Counted from the first letter of the stretch, positions 1 through 10,908 are shown. The stretch: 64,000 nucleotides of DNA from Corydoras sp. C115 (GCA_019802505.1 JAFMOC010000045.1:2285001-2349000), one strand, 5' to 3'. Numbers and translations are program-made. The notes: generated by a model not told the origin, from the letters alone.

Positions 1-286
1 GATTTTCCATATGTAATACATACACTCTGAATATGAAGCATCATCTACTGAGGTACATAAAAGGTAATTAAACAACTGTTAATAACACTGCAAAAGTCAA
101 ACTAAAAGCTCAGGCAATGACTTCATTCTCTCACATTTTTCATTTCCTTTCATTCACATCTAACTCTTTCTTTTTTTCTCTCTCTCTCTTTCTTTGTCGC
201 TGGCTCTTTCTTGCTGGGCTGCAGACTGCCAGACCGGAGGTCGTTGGCAGAGGAAGTGGAGCAGGGACGCAGCTGGGTATAGTTGG

Positions 287-304
287 TGCGTGTGTGTGCG
301 TGTG

Positions 305-345
<41 letters not shown>
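287..345. repeat. (TG)n microsatellite
   Basis: Nearly pure TG repeat with a few CG interruptions at its left end. Confidence 0.95.
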
Positions 346-348
<3 letters not shown>

Positions 349-993
349 TGAGGGACGTAGGGATGGGAGATGAGGAAAGGAGGGCCGCAGGGATGGCAGT
401 GCAGCGCAGACAGACGTTGTTCAGACACCAGAAGGCTTCAGGAACCACATATTTTTAGCCACATCCCCAGGGGACAAAGATGTGGGAGCCTGCTCTCGCG
501 ATCTCACAGACAGCCATACACACATTTACTCCTCTCGCTTGCACAACTTATTTATTTTCCCTCCATAAACTAGATCTCTTGCAGGGTGTCTGCCAGGCGA
601 GTGAAACGTCCCGATATTTCGCTCTTGTGAGACAGGGTCCAGGGGACGAGCCTTATCTGACCTTTGTCGTTCTTCTCCACTTCCTCATCTTGCCTTCCTG
701 TCTCCCCCTCCCCTGCCCTCCATCCTCCTCCCCGGTCCCTGACCCGCGGTTCCTGTGTTAATGTCCTCTCGCCGCACTGCGTGGGCCTATTTCTGATTGT
801 CTCACTGTGTTGTGCGGTCACCACGGAAACCCTGGATAGGCTCCAGCAACCTGGGCGGACACACATGCGCACGGCAGTCATCGACTTGCACATTAAGACG
901 GTCAAACTCGCAGTTGCTGATCCACCACAATCTCCACGCCCCACTAATAGCCCGCGCTGAGGCCTGCAAACACGTCCCATATGTGCATGTGCA

Positions 994-994
<1 letters not shown>

Positions 995-1042
<48 letters not shown>
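995..1042. repeat. (TG)n microsatellite
   Basis: Uninterrupted TG tract of about 24 units. Confidence 0.95.
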
Positions 1043-1043
<1 letters not shown>

Positions 1044-1214
1044 CAAACACGTTAGCGTCCCACACGCCACTCCCTTCTGTTAGCTGACACCAGCATAAAG
1101 AGCGGCACGCTACTCATCCCGGCATTGCGTTCGCCATCCTCCCATAACCGCCCGGCTTCCTCCCAGCCGGCACAGAGGCACAACCTGATCTGAGAGTGCA
1201 ACCTGAGCCTAAGA

Positions 1215-1256
<42 letters not shown>
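1215..1256. repeat. (AC)n microsatellite
   Basis: Uninterrupted AC tract of about 21 units, in opposite sense to the TG tract 170 bp to its left. Confidence 0.95.
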
Positions 1257-1258
<2 letters not shown>

Positions 1259-1874
1259 CTGCATAACTATGCGGTCAGATGTGACAAAGCATGGAAACAC
1301 CTGATCACCCCACTGAAATATCATATTTCCATTTCAATAATCATACACCGTGTTTCTGTTTGAACGGACCTTGCAAAGGCTCTCAGAAGTCGGTAACAGG
1401 ATTTCAGGTGGCAAATTCCTCCTGCATGCCTGATTAGTCACCACTGTGCAGGGTGACTCTAAGTGGCATGCAGAAATCACTCCCAATCCAGCCTAATTGA
1501 AGTTTTCCGTGTAAAGGTTTAATATTAGCAAGACATTAATAAAACAATCAGGAGTTCGAGCAAACCCGCTACCTGCTGTTCCCTTACAGTCCACTGCTCC
1601 CTATCGCATTTATGAACTGCGGCAATTAAGGCAACAATCAAATAAATCACAATGAATATGATTGGTGAAGGCCGGTACTCAATCAGCTGGAACCTCCTTA
1701 AGAGGAAGTCAGATAGTCGATCTAATGAACTGCTTTCATGTCAATCAATATGCCATTTAATATATCGTCTGCGAAAACAATCCGACATACAGATTAATAT
1801 TCATGATTTAAACTCCAGGGATCACATATTATTTCTGCGCATCTTGGTCATTTTATTAATATTACAGTTTGGAG

Positions 1875-2223
1875 GGCGGCACGGTGGCTTAGTGGTCAGC
1901 ACGTTCTTCTCTCAGCGCTAGGGATTCCCGGTTCGAATCCCCATCTGGGTGGAGTTTCCATGTTCTCCCCGTGTCCGCGGGGGTTTCCTCCGGGTTCTCC
2001 GGTTACCTCCCACAGTCCAAAAACATGGATCAAGTCAATTGAATTCTCAAAATTGCCCCATATAGAGTGTGTCTGTGTGAGTGAGCGTGTGCCCAGCGAT
2101 GGATTGCCGCCCTGTCCTGGGTGTATCTGCCCAGCGCCTGAGACGTTCTCCCCTGGATGGGCATGGGGAACCCCACCGCGACCCTAATAGAGGATAAAAG
2201 CGGGAGATAATGAATGAATATAT
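1875..2223 (+). mobile_element. V-SINE-like tRNA-derived SINE, full length, type A
   Basis: The head carries pol III promoter boxes: box A TGGCTTAGTGG and box B GGTTCGAATCC. A conserved central domain follows, then a 3' part ending in AATGAATGAATA. A 7 bp duplication (TTTGGAG) flanks it at 1868-1874 and 2224-2230. V-SINEs are known teleost retroposons that use a partner LINE for integration. Confidence 0.9.
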
Positions 2224-2266
2224 TTTGGAGTTCACACTCAAAGAAATCACAGAATATTACTGAACT

Positions 2267-2403
2267 CTGACTCAGTGGTCACTCAGTGCTGGGGATCCAT
2301 GTTCGAATTCTGATCTGGGTGGAGTTTACATGTTACTGGACTTACCCCTCCCCACCCTGCTCGCGACCCTAGTAGAGGCTTAAGCAGAATATCATACATG
2401 GAT
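2267..2403 (+). mobile_element. Internally deleted SINE copy with 15 bp target-site duplication
   Basis: A diverged copy of the same SINE. It keeps part of the head (CTCAGTGGTCACTCAGTG), the box B region, the start of the central domain and the 3' end (CGACCCTAGTAGAGGCTTAAG), but lacks most of the middle. The 15 bp sequence GAATATTACTGAACT occurs at 2252-2266 and 2404-2418, which fixes both ends. Confidence 0.8.
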
Positions 2404-2716
2404 GAATATTACTGAACTGTTCAGTATATGGATATGTTCTATTCCGTTCCATCAGGCATCTTTTCTCCATCACACACCACCACAAACTGAAAGGTCGCAG
2501 GCCTGCAGTCAGCCTCTGCATCTTTATAAGCTGTCACTCACTCAGTGTCCGAGGGAGGAGTAACATATGAAGGACCTGTGCACTTCATACTTGAACCCTT
2601 GATTGGCTGGTGTCACTGTGATTGATAAGTGAGGGTGCCAATCACACTCTCCCTAAAAGCACAGCCAATACAACTGATTCTTTTACAAAATCAAAGATGT
2701 TTGGTTGCATACAATC

Positions 2717-2751
<35 letters not shown>
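2717..2751. repeat. (ATT)n microsatellite
   Basis: Pure ATT triplet tract. It lies left of the AATAAA motifs that may end the SH2D4-like transcript. Confidence 0.95.
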
Positions 2752-2753
<2 letters not shown>

Positions 2754-3050
2754 TAAAAGAATCACACCTTTAAAGCAACGTAAATCATTTTGGAGTAAAA
2801 AAAAAAAGGTCACATCGCCACCTAGAGTGTTGGAGTATACATGCTGGAACAGGTGTGAATGTAAACTTGTGAATGTTACTGTTTGTGTGTCCAGATGATT
2901 TAGTTTATTAAGCATCAGAACTTCCAACCCTAAGACTGCCGTACAGGTGAGACAATACCATACAGATAAAATAAAGGTTGGAGCCCTTATATTGATCTGT
3001 AATCTGTGAAACGGTAAACACAAGGTTAATATACTGTTTTAATCCTATTA

Positions 3051-3070
3051 TTTATTAGGTATTGTTTATT
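3051..3070 (-). terminator. Candidate polyadenylation signals of the SH2D4-like gene
   Basis: Two AATAAA hexamers on the minus strand (TTTATT at 3051-3056 and 3065-3070) lie about 280-300 nt downstream of the stop codon of the tentative last exon. The hexamer is common in AT-rich DNA, so this is only supporting evidence for the gene end. Confidence 0.35.
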
Positions 3071-3279
3071 AGATATTGTGATATCACTCTTCCACAACGT
3101 AATGTACACAACGTACATAAATATTGATTTTTGATCAACAAAAATGGACACTATCTCTTTAAACACCCCCACCTCAAAGGAAAGAGGGGCAGAAATGGGG
3201 CAGAGGGCAGAATTCCGGAGCGGCACGTCTGTGTGCTGAGCCAGGCTGCGGGGGGGTCACGGCCGTCAGGGGAGGGGAA

Positions 3280-3280
<1 letters not shown>

Positions 3281-3311
<31 letters not shown>
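3281..3311. repeat. (TG)n microsatellite
   Basis: Uninterrupted TG tract, just downstream of the tentative last exon of the SH2D4-like gene. Confidence 0.95.
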
Positions 3312-3314
<3 letters not shown>

Positions 3315-3346
3315 GGCTTTGAGCAGAGCCGAGGCTGGGGGCCCTG

Positions 3347-3420
3347 TCACTTATCAGCTCTGGCCGAGCGTCGCCCAGGGCCAGAGTTGGGAAGCGGTGC
3401 AGGAATGTGTGTCCTTCCCT
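3347..3420 (-). CDS. SH2D4-like gene, tentative terminal coding exon
   Basis: On the minus strand a strong acceptor (CTCTCTTCACCTTCAG) is followed by 74 bp. Joined in phase 1 to the exon at 4553-4784, this adds 24 residues (starting EGRTHIPAPLPNSG) and a TGA stop at 3347-3349. With it the predicted protein is 275 aa. The stretch is short, proline- and arginine-rich and has no recognisable domain. The phase match and acceptor are seen in the sequence; that this is the real last exon is inference. An alternative last exon at 7195-7375 is discussed among the rejected items. Confidence 0.35.
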
Positions 3421-3470
3421 CTGAAGGTGAAGAGAGGAGACGCGACTTGCACGCATTTAGTGAGACGCAC

Positions 3471-3478
<8 letters not shown>

Positions 3479-3517
<39 letters not shown>
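3479..3517. repeat. (AC)n microsatellite
   Basis: AC tract inside the last intron of the SH2D4-like gene model. Confidence 0.95.
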
Positions 3518-3519
<2 letters not shown>

Positions 3520-4102
3520 CTTCCACATACGCATGCATGCACGCATAGACAGAGCCAGCAGCTGCGGGAGGCTGTTACACTCGCACGCACATGTGCACCC
3601 ACAGGAACGAACACGCAGACTCACTCTGCCAAACTCTCAGGCTGTCGACCACACATACACCCAGAGCCATTTTCATACAGATCTCTCAAACGCAATCATA
3701 AACCCACATGCATATCTTTGGACTGATCGATGACGCCACTACCTCTGATAAGCAGATGCAGATTTGGAGATCATGTGCAGTGGAGTGGACACTTACGCAC
3801 CCTTCAAAACAGAATCTCGTTAAGCAAAATTGAATTTCTAAAAAAAAAAAACCATCACTTTACCAGCTATACCTGTAGCAGGTACAAGTACAGCAAGCTG
3901 TAGTTTACCAACATGTTCAGCAGGGGGCATTCACACAAACTAGAAATGAACTGCATGTAATGCATAACAACACACACTGGGTGGTGCTGCTTCAATCTTC
4001 AAACAAGACAGAGCCACTAGGGCTTTGTACATTTCAAAGTGAGGGGTGGCAGTGATAGTTTCAAAAACTTGACATACTTCAAAAAATTCAAAGTAAAACA
4101 CT

Positions 4103-4271
4103 TTTTTTTTTTTTTTTTTTTTTTTTAATAAATAATAATTTAAAAAAAAAATTAAAAAAAAGTGCTGGTAGTGAAAAGATGGCTACAGATTTGAGCATCT
4201 CATCTTGATCTATCTAATTATGCATCAGTCCACCTATCCCCCTCCCCAAAAAAAAAAAAAAAAAAAAAAAA
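4103..4271. repeat. Poly(T) and poly(A) runs
   Basis: A T-run at about 4103-4126 and an A-run at about 4249-4271 bracket roughly 120 bp of AT-rich DNA. I see no body of a known element between them. Confidence 0.7.
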
Positions 4272-4552
4272 ACACGGGTAAGACATGCTGGCACACCACA
4301 CACATATGATGTGATATATTCCACTTAGGAATTTTGGAATACGATGGCATCAGGATGATCTTCAATATGAGCAAAGGGTCCATATAAATACAGTTCCAGA
4401 TGGTCCCAGCAGTGTCACTGAGGTGTTTAAATTAAACTACAGCATCACTGTATATAATTTTGTTGGATCTTATGATGGTTGATCAGTGTTTATCAGAAAC
4501 GCTGTTGTGAATTTTTTTTTAAAAGAGGAACGTTGGAACATTAGCTTCTTAC

Positions 4553-4784
4553 CTCTGTTAACGCGAGGCTCCGGAGGCTCGTTCGTGTGGAGCCTGCTTG
4601 TGATTGACAACGGTGTGGTCTTCTCCTGTTTGTCCTGGGGAATGAGACTGTGAAGGAGGCTGGTTGTCTTGGGAACAGTCATCAGGTGTGGTCGGTAACA
4701 GATGGAGGCCAAAATAGACGAGTCATCGACGAGCTCATCTGTGTCATCGTCCCTTTCTGCATCTTGAATCCGTGGAGAAGAAAT
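4553..4784 (-). CDS. SH2D4-like gene, sixth coding exon
   Basis: On the minus strand an acceptor (TGCTGTTGTTTTGCAG) and a donor (CAGAG|GTAAGAAG) bracket 232 bp that is open in the one frame set by the upstream exons (phase 0 in, phase 1 out). It encodes model residues 175-251, beginning ISSPRIQDAERDDDTDELVD. The sequence is acidic at first, then Ser/Thr- and Pro-rich. It does not resemble the Glu-rich linker or the SH2 domain of SH2D4A/B. Protein-like composition plus both splice sites make it a believable exon; assignment to this gene rests on strand and phase. Confidence 0.62.
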
Positions 4785-5155
4785 CTGCAAAACAACAGCA
4801 TGTGTGCTGAATACCAGGGATTTAAATTCATTAGGGAAATGTGATTGCGCCGGCCCTGACCCTGCGTGTGAGGCTGGTGGGTCAGCAACTTAATCTTATA
4901 AGCCAGTAAGTGGCAGCTCTGATCATTTTCAGCAATCCAATACTCATTTCACGAGCTACTGTCCAGTGCAGCAATCAAAAACCAGTGTAACAGTCACTCA
5001 TGGACGGAGACAAAGACACAGCAAATCAAATGTATCAGTCATGTGATCACGAGACAGAACTGAAGTACACAAAACCTGTTAAATACACAAACTTTCTGTT
5101 CGAAGCACCAGGGGGCACAAGAAATAGCTCTGTCTCCACCCACATGAGGATCTTG

Positions 5156-5183
5156 GTGGGGTGGGGTGGGGTGGGGTGGGCTG
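5156..5183 (+). repeat. (GGGGT)n tract
   Basis: Five G-runs separated by single T, a possible G-quadruplex former on the plus strand, in an intron of the minus-strand SH2D4-like gene. Confidence 0.7.
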
Positions 5184-5494
5184 GCTGCTCGCGACACTGC
5201 AAAGCACTGAGAAAAAAGGCGCTGCCCCTGCCATGGCCTCTGGAGACTATCCCGCAATCCTATCCATCTGCGAGTGACACATTCTCCGTCTCTGACACTT
5301 TAATCCCCCAATCAACTTTATCAACCATCTGTTTGGTGGAACCGGCGGGCCCCGCTTCACCCCGCTTGGTGCTCTCACACTCCTCTAGCAGATTATGCTG
5401 TGTCTTTCCCCTCACCATAAGATCTATGCTGTAATTACAATCTACCTGTCAAACCTTTGGACACGCCCCTTTCTTGCTCCATTGTCTATTTTCT

Positions 5495-5725
5495 GCACGT
5501 ACCATATAGATGGACTTGTAAGTTTTACAATTACAGACTGTAGTCCATCTGTTTTCCTGTTTTGGTCGGAACCAGGATAGTTATAATTTGGGTGGCGGAT
5601 TGTTTATTGTCAGTCCTGCAGTGACACTGATGTGGCGAGGGCGGTTTTAGTGCATCAGTGCTGCTGGAGTTTCATTCACACACTTCAGTGACACTGCTGG
5701 GATAGGAATAATTCACGTTTCAAGT
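5495..5725. mobile_element. Fragment of a teleost TIR transposon (CACTCACCGGCCAC family)
   Basis: It contains ATATAGATGGACTTGTAAG and GACTGTAGTCCATCTGTTTT, the same inner terminal repeat seen in the fuller copies at 15,246 and 58,281. It also has the internal segment CATCAGTGCTGCTGGAGTTT. One end is missing or eroded. No transposase frame is present. Confidence 0.55.
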
Positions 5726-6706
5726 GTGTTTCCTAAATTAACTTTCCTAATGTTAAGATTTCAGGTCCATTAACAGACACTTTCAGTCACAGGTTTGACT
5801 CCATTGGCAGGATTTTTTACAATATCTTCAGGAATCACACCACTTCTAGATGAGCTATGGCACTGCTGGCCCACTGTCCACCATGGCACACTGCATGTGA
5901 GCCAAAGGCTGCCCTCTTATGGAAAGATCTCTGAGGTCCACACGTCTCAGAACACATCTGGTCCACATTTGGCAGACATATGGCACTGCAACCTATATGT
6001 GAGCCACATTTGGCTGATGCGTGGACCTAATCTGGTGTGTATGTGGCCCACATTGTGCAAACAGGAGTGGTCCGCTCATGTGCCATCAATCCAGGCGGCA
6101 ATTGGGCCAAATGATGATGGGGGGTGTGGGCCAGATAATTTTGCTATCTGAAAATATTTGTAATTGGCAGCACCAGCTTATTTCATGAAGACTGCCTCTA
6201 ACCCTAACCATCAGTATAACTAGTCATAGCCCAGTGAGAACCCTAACCCGATCCTTAACTCCAACCAAACAGCAAAACATGTTCTACACCTTAAATGTAT
6301 TGATTTACACAGTGGGGATTAGCATGTGGTCCCCCAACGAGAGTGTGGAAATAAGATTTGGAAGCTTCTTGATCGACCAAAACACCCACACACCTGTTAT
6401 CAATGCAACATTCTAAAAAAAATAGTTTGCCATAAAACATTCTAAAATAAATCCTGTATCTGGTGATTAATTTGACAGTTTTTGTTGATCAGCTATTTTT
6501 AAATCTGTCAGAGGCATACTTGTTTTTCATTCGCTGTTTTAATTATTACTTCTTTTTTTTTTTTTTATTTATAGTATTCAAACAAAATTCAGGTTTGTGT
6601 AATTAGTTTTTTAACCCCATTTAAGTTTACATAATTATATTCTTGCACAATAACGCCACCAGCTGGTAGACATTTACAATTTCATATATCTGAGGAGCAG
6701 AAGAAA

Positions 6707-6729
6707 GGATGATGATGATGATGATGATG
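6707..6729. repeat. (GAT)n short tandem repeat
   Basis: About seven GAT units, in an intron of the SH2D4-like gene. The rest of 5730-7820 is AT-rich intronic DNA with no supported exon. Confidence 0.85.
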
Positions 6730-7822
6730 GTAGTAAGGATTCAGATCCTTTGATCCTCTGAGGTTTACATGTTAACACACACACAAGACTCACATTAAAG
6801 AATTTAAGATTTGTAATTAAGTACTTAATTTTAGAAACAAATATTAATTGTCAAATTAATTGATTGTCATTAATCAAACATGATGAGTTTTGTCAAATCT
6901 AATAGATAATGTCAGTAATAAGACATAGACTATTAATCAACTATTTACCTTTTACACAAACTGCCAATAATATATACAGAGGTATCTGTGTAATAGATAT
7001 TAGCTATATTTTTAACCCTTCACTAGAAATAAGCAGCTTATCTGTATATTTATTTGTGCATCTATCTGTGTTTCTAAACCGAGATGCATGGTTTGTTTTT
7101 CAAATGAATTAAGAGACATTAAAAAACAGTGATTAACCAGATGATGCTTGGTTCAGGATCATCCATTTATATGTTCGTATAATCTGAGGCACTATTAGGA
7201 AGCAGTGCTCAGCTGTTGGTTCGGTTCTGCGGGAGTACGGACAGAGGCAGGTGTGAGTTTGGCACTGAGGGCATGGGGGTGGGAGTTGTGATGAGGAGCG
7301 GACAGATCAGAGGTAGGGTGCCAGGGACAGCTGGTGTTTTGACCTCCTTGGGCCTTATAGGCATAAGAGAGGTGAGCAGGCATGCACACGAATGCAGCAA
7401 AGGTTTTGCAATGTTATGTAAAAGTTTAGGAACGCTTGATCAAAAACTTTTTTTTTTGTTTCCACATTGTATCAGAGCTCTGCACATCAAAAGCATGGAC
7501 ATTAAATGAAAAACTACATATAAAATATGTCTTTTTAAAAAGTATCGTCCATGTAATGCTTCATTTTTGGAACTTGTTTGGAGTTGGCATGTTCTCCCTG
7601 TTTCTGTTCAGTTTTCCTTCAGAAATTCTGGTGTTCTCCCACATTCTAATAGGTGAATTTGAAAATGAATGTCTGCTTGTCAGTACACATACACTCAGCT
7701 GAGAGGGAACTGCAGAACCCAGAATGAACCCGTGTTTGGGTTAAAGCACCCAGAGTGTAACAGGAGAAATAGAAATTATAAACTGTGAACAAATTAAATA
7801 CAAGCTGCCATTTATCACTTAC

Positions 7823-7864
7823 ACTTTCAACAGGTGATGTTGCATTCAGCTCACATGATGACAG
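7823..7864 (-). CDS. SH2D4-like gene, fifth coding exon (42 bp)
   Basis: On the minus strand a strong acceptor (CTCTTTCTTTAG) and a consensus donor (GAAAGT|GTAAGT) enclose exactly 14 codons (LSSCELNATSPVES, model residues 161-174). Phase is 0 on both sides, so it can be skipped without changing the frame. Exons this short are easily mimicked by chance. The case rests on both splice sites, the open frame and phase agreement with its neighbours. Confidence 0.5.
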
Positions 7865-8112
7865 CTAAAGAAAGAGACATATGTCAATGTAAAAACATGA
7901 ATAGTTGTAACTTCATTCTAATAGAATTATTTACAAGAATCTCTATTATTTTCATGTTCACAAAAGGAAAACCAAGAACGTGTCATAATTAGCAATAAAC
8001 ACTTGATTGCACAGTACGGAAGAAATTTCTGAAGTTGGAGAGTATGAACTAATGTCTTTTCAACATTAGCTTGCTTGTAAGTATTTCCTTTTTTGGCCTT
8101 TCCCTCCATCAT

Positions 8113-8411
8113 GGCATTAAAACATTCATTCATTCATTCATTACCTTCCACTTTATACTATATTAGGGTCGCGGTGGGGTTATCCATGCCCATCCAGGGG
8201 AGACTGTTTCGGGCGCTGGGCAGATACACCCAGGACAGGGTGCCAATCTATCGCTGGGCACACACTCACTCACACAGACACACTCTATATGGGGCAATTT
8301 GGAGAACTCAATTGACTTGATCCATGTTTTTGGACTGTGGGAGGAAACCGGAGAACCCAGAGGAGGGCGAACGTGCTAACCACTAAGATACCGTGCCACG
8401 GCATTAAAACA
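8113..8411 (-). mobile_element. V-SINE-like SINE, internally deleted, with 12 bp target-site duplication
   Basis: Minus-orientation copy at 8125-8399, from the ATTCATTCATT tail to the CCGTGCCACG head. It lacks the segment between the central domain and the tRNA-like head. GGCATTAAAACA occurs at 8113-8124 and 8400-8411 as a perfect duplication. Confidence 0.9.
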
Positions 8412-9275
8412 ATTCATTAAAAAAAGCTCTTCGAAGCCAGATTAAATCAAAAAGACTGAATGTGCATCATTTACATATCTGTCATACTGTGTCATACGTC
8501 CTGATTGTAAAGTGATTCCAGCTCAAGACACTTTCAATAAAACCTGCTTTGTTAACTCACTTTACTCTGTCCTCTGACTGACAGAACTTCACAGGTCACA
8601 GATCAGGTAGTAGTCCATAAAGCTCATCTTTATGTTAGGTGAAACTGGCAACATGGACAATTAGTGTCCGTGTGTGGGGTGTGTCCAATCATTTGATTTG
8701 TACTGCACATTCTGTGGGGGATAATTTATATATCCAACTTTGTCCGTCCATCCAATCCATCTGTAATCAATGTTTGCTATTTTGCAACCATTTCTGTTAA
8801 TGACAAACTGTGTCACGATTTACTTGTAGGCACCAATAATCCTGAAAGCGTCTGATAAGAAAGCAGACATAAGTGAGAGACATAAGTGAGAAATGGACTC
8901 TAGCAAGTTCACTAAGCTGAATAATCATTTTCATCTCTCCACCAACAAGTTTTTCTGATTTAACATGTTTGATCAGCTAAAAAAACTGATGACACAGTCT
9001 GGCTTATGCTGATGGAGTGTGATAAACCACAACAACTCGGGTCACAGAGGTTCATTGGTAGCCACACAGTGGGTTTGTGTGTCGTGACCCTCAGTTTGAT
9101 TCACATTTAATTTTTTTCATCATAAATTTGAATACAAAAAATTCAGAATAGAACACCTGACTTTGATGATGAGGGTGTATGTGTGTGTTTTGATTAGATT
9201 TCTTGATGTTTCTTCTTAACACAGGCAACTAAATGCCATTGTTAAATGTATATGTGCAAAATATTTAAAAGCAAA

Positions 9276-9617
9276 ATGAATAAAATAGGGCGGCATGGTG
9301 GCTTAGTGGTTAGCACGTTCGCCTCTCAGCGCTAGGGATTCCCGGTTCGAATCCCCATCTGGGTGGAGTTTCCATGTTCTTCCCGTGTCTGCGTGGGTTT
9401 CCTCCCACAGTCCAAAAACATGGATCAAGTCAATTGAATTCTAAAAAATTGCCCCATATAGAGTGTGTCTGTGACCAGCGATTGATTGGCGCCCTGTCCT
9501 GGGTGTATCTGCCCAGCACCCGAGACGTCCTCCCCTGGATGGGCATGGGGAAACCCCCCCCCCACGACCCTAATAGAGGATAAAGCGGGAGATAATGAAT
9601 GAATGAATGAATAAAAT
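9276..9617 (+). mobile_element. V-SINE-like SINE, type A, with central deletion
   Basis: Element 9287-9606. Intact box A and B head, but one copy of the central GGTTTCCTCC motif has been lost. ATGAATAAAAT flanks it at 9276-9286 and 9607-9617, partly merging with the (TGAA)n tail. Confidence 0.9.
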
Positions 9618-9767
9618 GCTTAAATGTGTTACACAATGTGCTTATTGTATTTGTATTTTTTTTAATCAATTAGTCCTTTTCATGGTGATTTACGAAATGT
9701 AAATCAACTTCAAAAACAAAGCTGTTATGGACTGCAAAAAATCAATCAAGGTTATAACAACACTTGC

Positions 9768-9806
9768 CTGTGTGGGGGACAGTGTCCGTACTTCATCGCC
9801 TTTCTC
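9768..9806 (-). CDS. SH2D4-like gene, fourth coding exon (39 bp, GC donor)
   Basis: On the minus strand an acceptor (ATCTTTTCACAG) opens 13 codons (EKGDEVRTLSPTQ, model residues 148-160) that end at CAG|GCAAGT. This donor is non-canonical but is the best-known form of the GC-AG intron class, where the rest of the donor is near consensus. Phase is 0 on both sides. The small size keeps confidence moderate. Confidence 0.5.
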
Positions 9807-10053
9807 CTGTGAAAAGATAAGATTGCATATTTAAGCTCATTACCTGATGCCTATTTATTCATACCACTTAACCCTAACACAGAACCTGTAACGTGAGGCC
9901 CTGCTGGAGATGAGGCAGGTGGGTGTGTGGGTGAAATGGGAGGAAAACCTGGCCCTGGCATGCGCTTGCACAGATGTTTGCATTTGGATTGTGAAGAATC
10001 ACGACGTGGTCAAATGCGACCAGCCTACGTCCATCCTAGTGAGCCCCGGCTGC

Positions 10054-10083
10054 GCACGGCGTTGCCATGGCAACCTGCCGTGC
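10054..10083. promoter_or_regulatory. X-box (RFX-type) palindrome inside a larger inverted repeat
   Basis: GTTGCCATGGCAAC at 10061-10074 is a perfect 14 bp palindrome that fits the RFX X-box (GTNRCC-RGYAAC). GCACGGC at 10054-10060 and GCCGTGC at 10077-10083 flank it and extend the symmetry, with a 2 nt bulge. It lies between the third and fourth coding exons of the SH2D4-like gene. Binding is inferred from the motif alone. Confidence 0.6.
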
Positions 10084-10825
10084 GAGCCTTCTTCCTCACA
10101 TTAGTATAGCGTGAAAGAGACGGGGATTAGGACTCGCCGTGGACACGGAACGAAGGCAGCTCACGGAATGCATATTAAACCAGACTTGTTTCTGACCCAC
10201 CGCGGCCAGCGTGCACGTTTATTATTAAACCGTCCACCCAAAGACCCAGTGAATTCCTCAAAACAGTGGACAGAAGAAAGAAAATGGCAGAAAGGGTGTG
10301 TGCAGGTGGGAGGAAGTGGGAGTTTAAAAAACGGGAAGGCAAAACATGAGAGGAGGAAACAGAGAGCGGGAGATAGGGGTTGTGATTTATTTGGCTGCTG
10401 AGCGATGGCTCTCCCTGTGGAGAAAGTCCATCCCACTGCCCCACGGCTCTGTCCCAGATTAATGACAGCAACAGTAAGGTCACCTACACACTCACACTCA
10501 CATGCACACACCCAGAAAAACACAAAAAGAACACAAATGTGCACAGACACACACCGATGCTGTTACATCATGTGCATCAACAAGCTCACTTATTCCATTT
10601 AAACATAAAGCTTGTTGCATAAAAACAAAGTTTTGTGCAAAGGGTCATTTATTATTCAAATATATGCTAATTCTAGCATGGCTGCAGTCATGACTCTCCA
10701 GGCAACATCCTGTTAATGGTAATGTATAAATTATCACCACCAGTCAGGCTGTGGAGGGGCTCGTGATCAGTAAAATAGGGGATCTAAGACATTGATTCTC
10801 AATTTTTGTATTAGATTGTTTTTTT

Positions 10826-10828
10826 ATA

Positions 10829-10872
<44 letters not shown>
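10826..10872. repeat. (TA)n followed by poly(T)
   Basis: TA dinucleotides run into a long T-run. On the minus strand this is A-rich DNA just downstream of the third coding exon. Confidence 0.9.
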
Positions 10873-10877
<5 letters not shown>

Positions 10878-10908
10878 AAACCATTTTTTTCCGGCTTATT
10901 TACATTAC

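Larger units (their letters stand above)
1..1867. other. Intergenic DNA with dinucleotide repeats, no gene seen
   Basis: I see no supported exon here. It holds three long dinucleotide tracts: TG at 287-345, TG at 995-1042 and AC at 1215-1256. Open frames through these tracts are only repeats of Cys-Val or His-Thr. The DNA around 680-960 is moderately GC-rich but has no recognisable protein. The region lies beyond the probable 3' end of the SH2D4-like gene. Confidence 0.6.

Noticed and set aside
570..1087. Open frames through TG/AC tracts (poly Cys-Val or His-Thr)
   Set aside because: Any frame of a dinucleotide repeat is open; there is no protein signal on either side.
1875..1945. tRNA-like sequences with boxes A and B
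   Set aside because: They are the promoter heads of SINEs, do not fold as complete tRNAs and are followed by the SINE body. No true tRNA gene was seen.
1960..2187. Open frames inside SINE copies (recurring MFSPCPRGFPPGSPVSSHSP and similar)
   Set aside because: The same peptide recurs at every SINE because the element's central domain happens to be open. SINEs encode no protein.
7195..7375. Possible alternative last exon of the SH2D4-like gene (reads AQGGQNTSCPWHPTSD, ends at TAA)
   Set aside because: It is open in phase 0 after an acceptor (CTTATGCCTATAAG), but the pyrimidine tract is weak. The exon at 4,553-4,784 has better splice sites on both sides. Kept only as an alternative ending.
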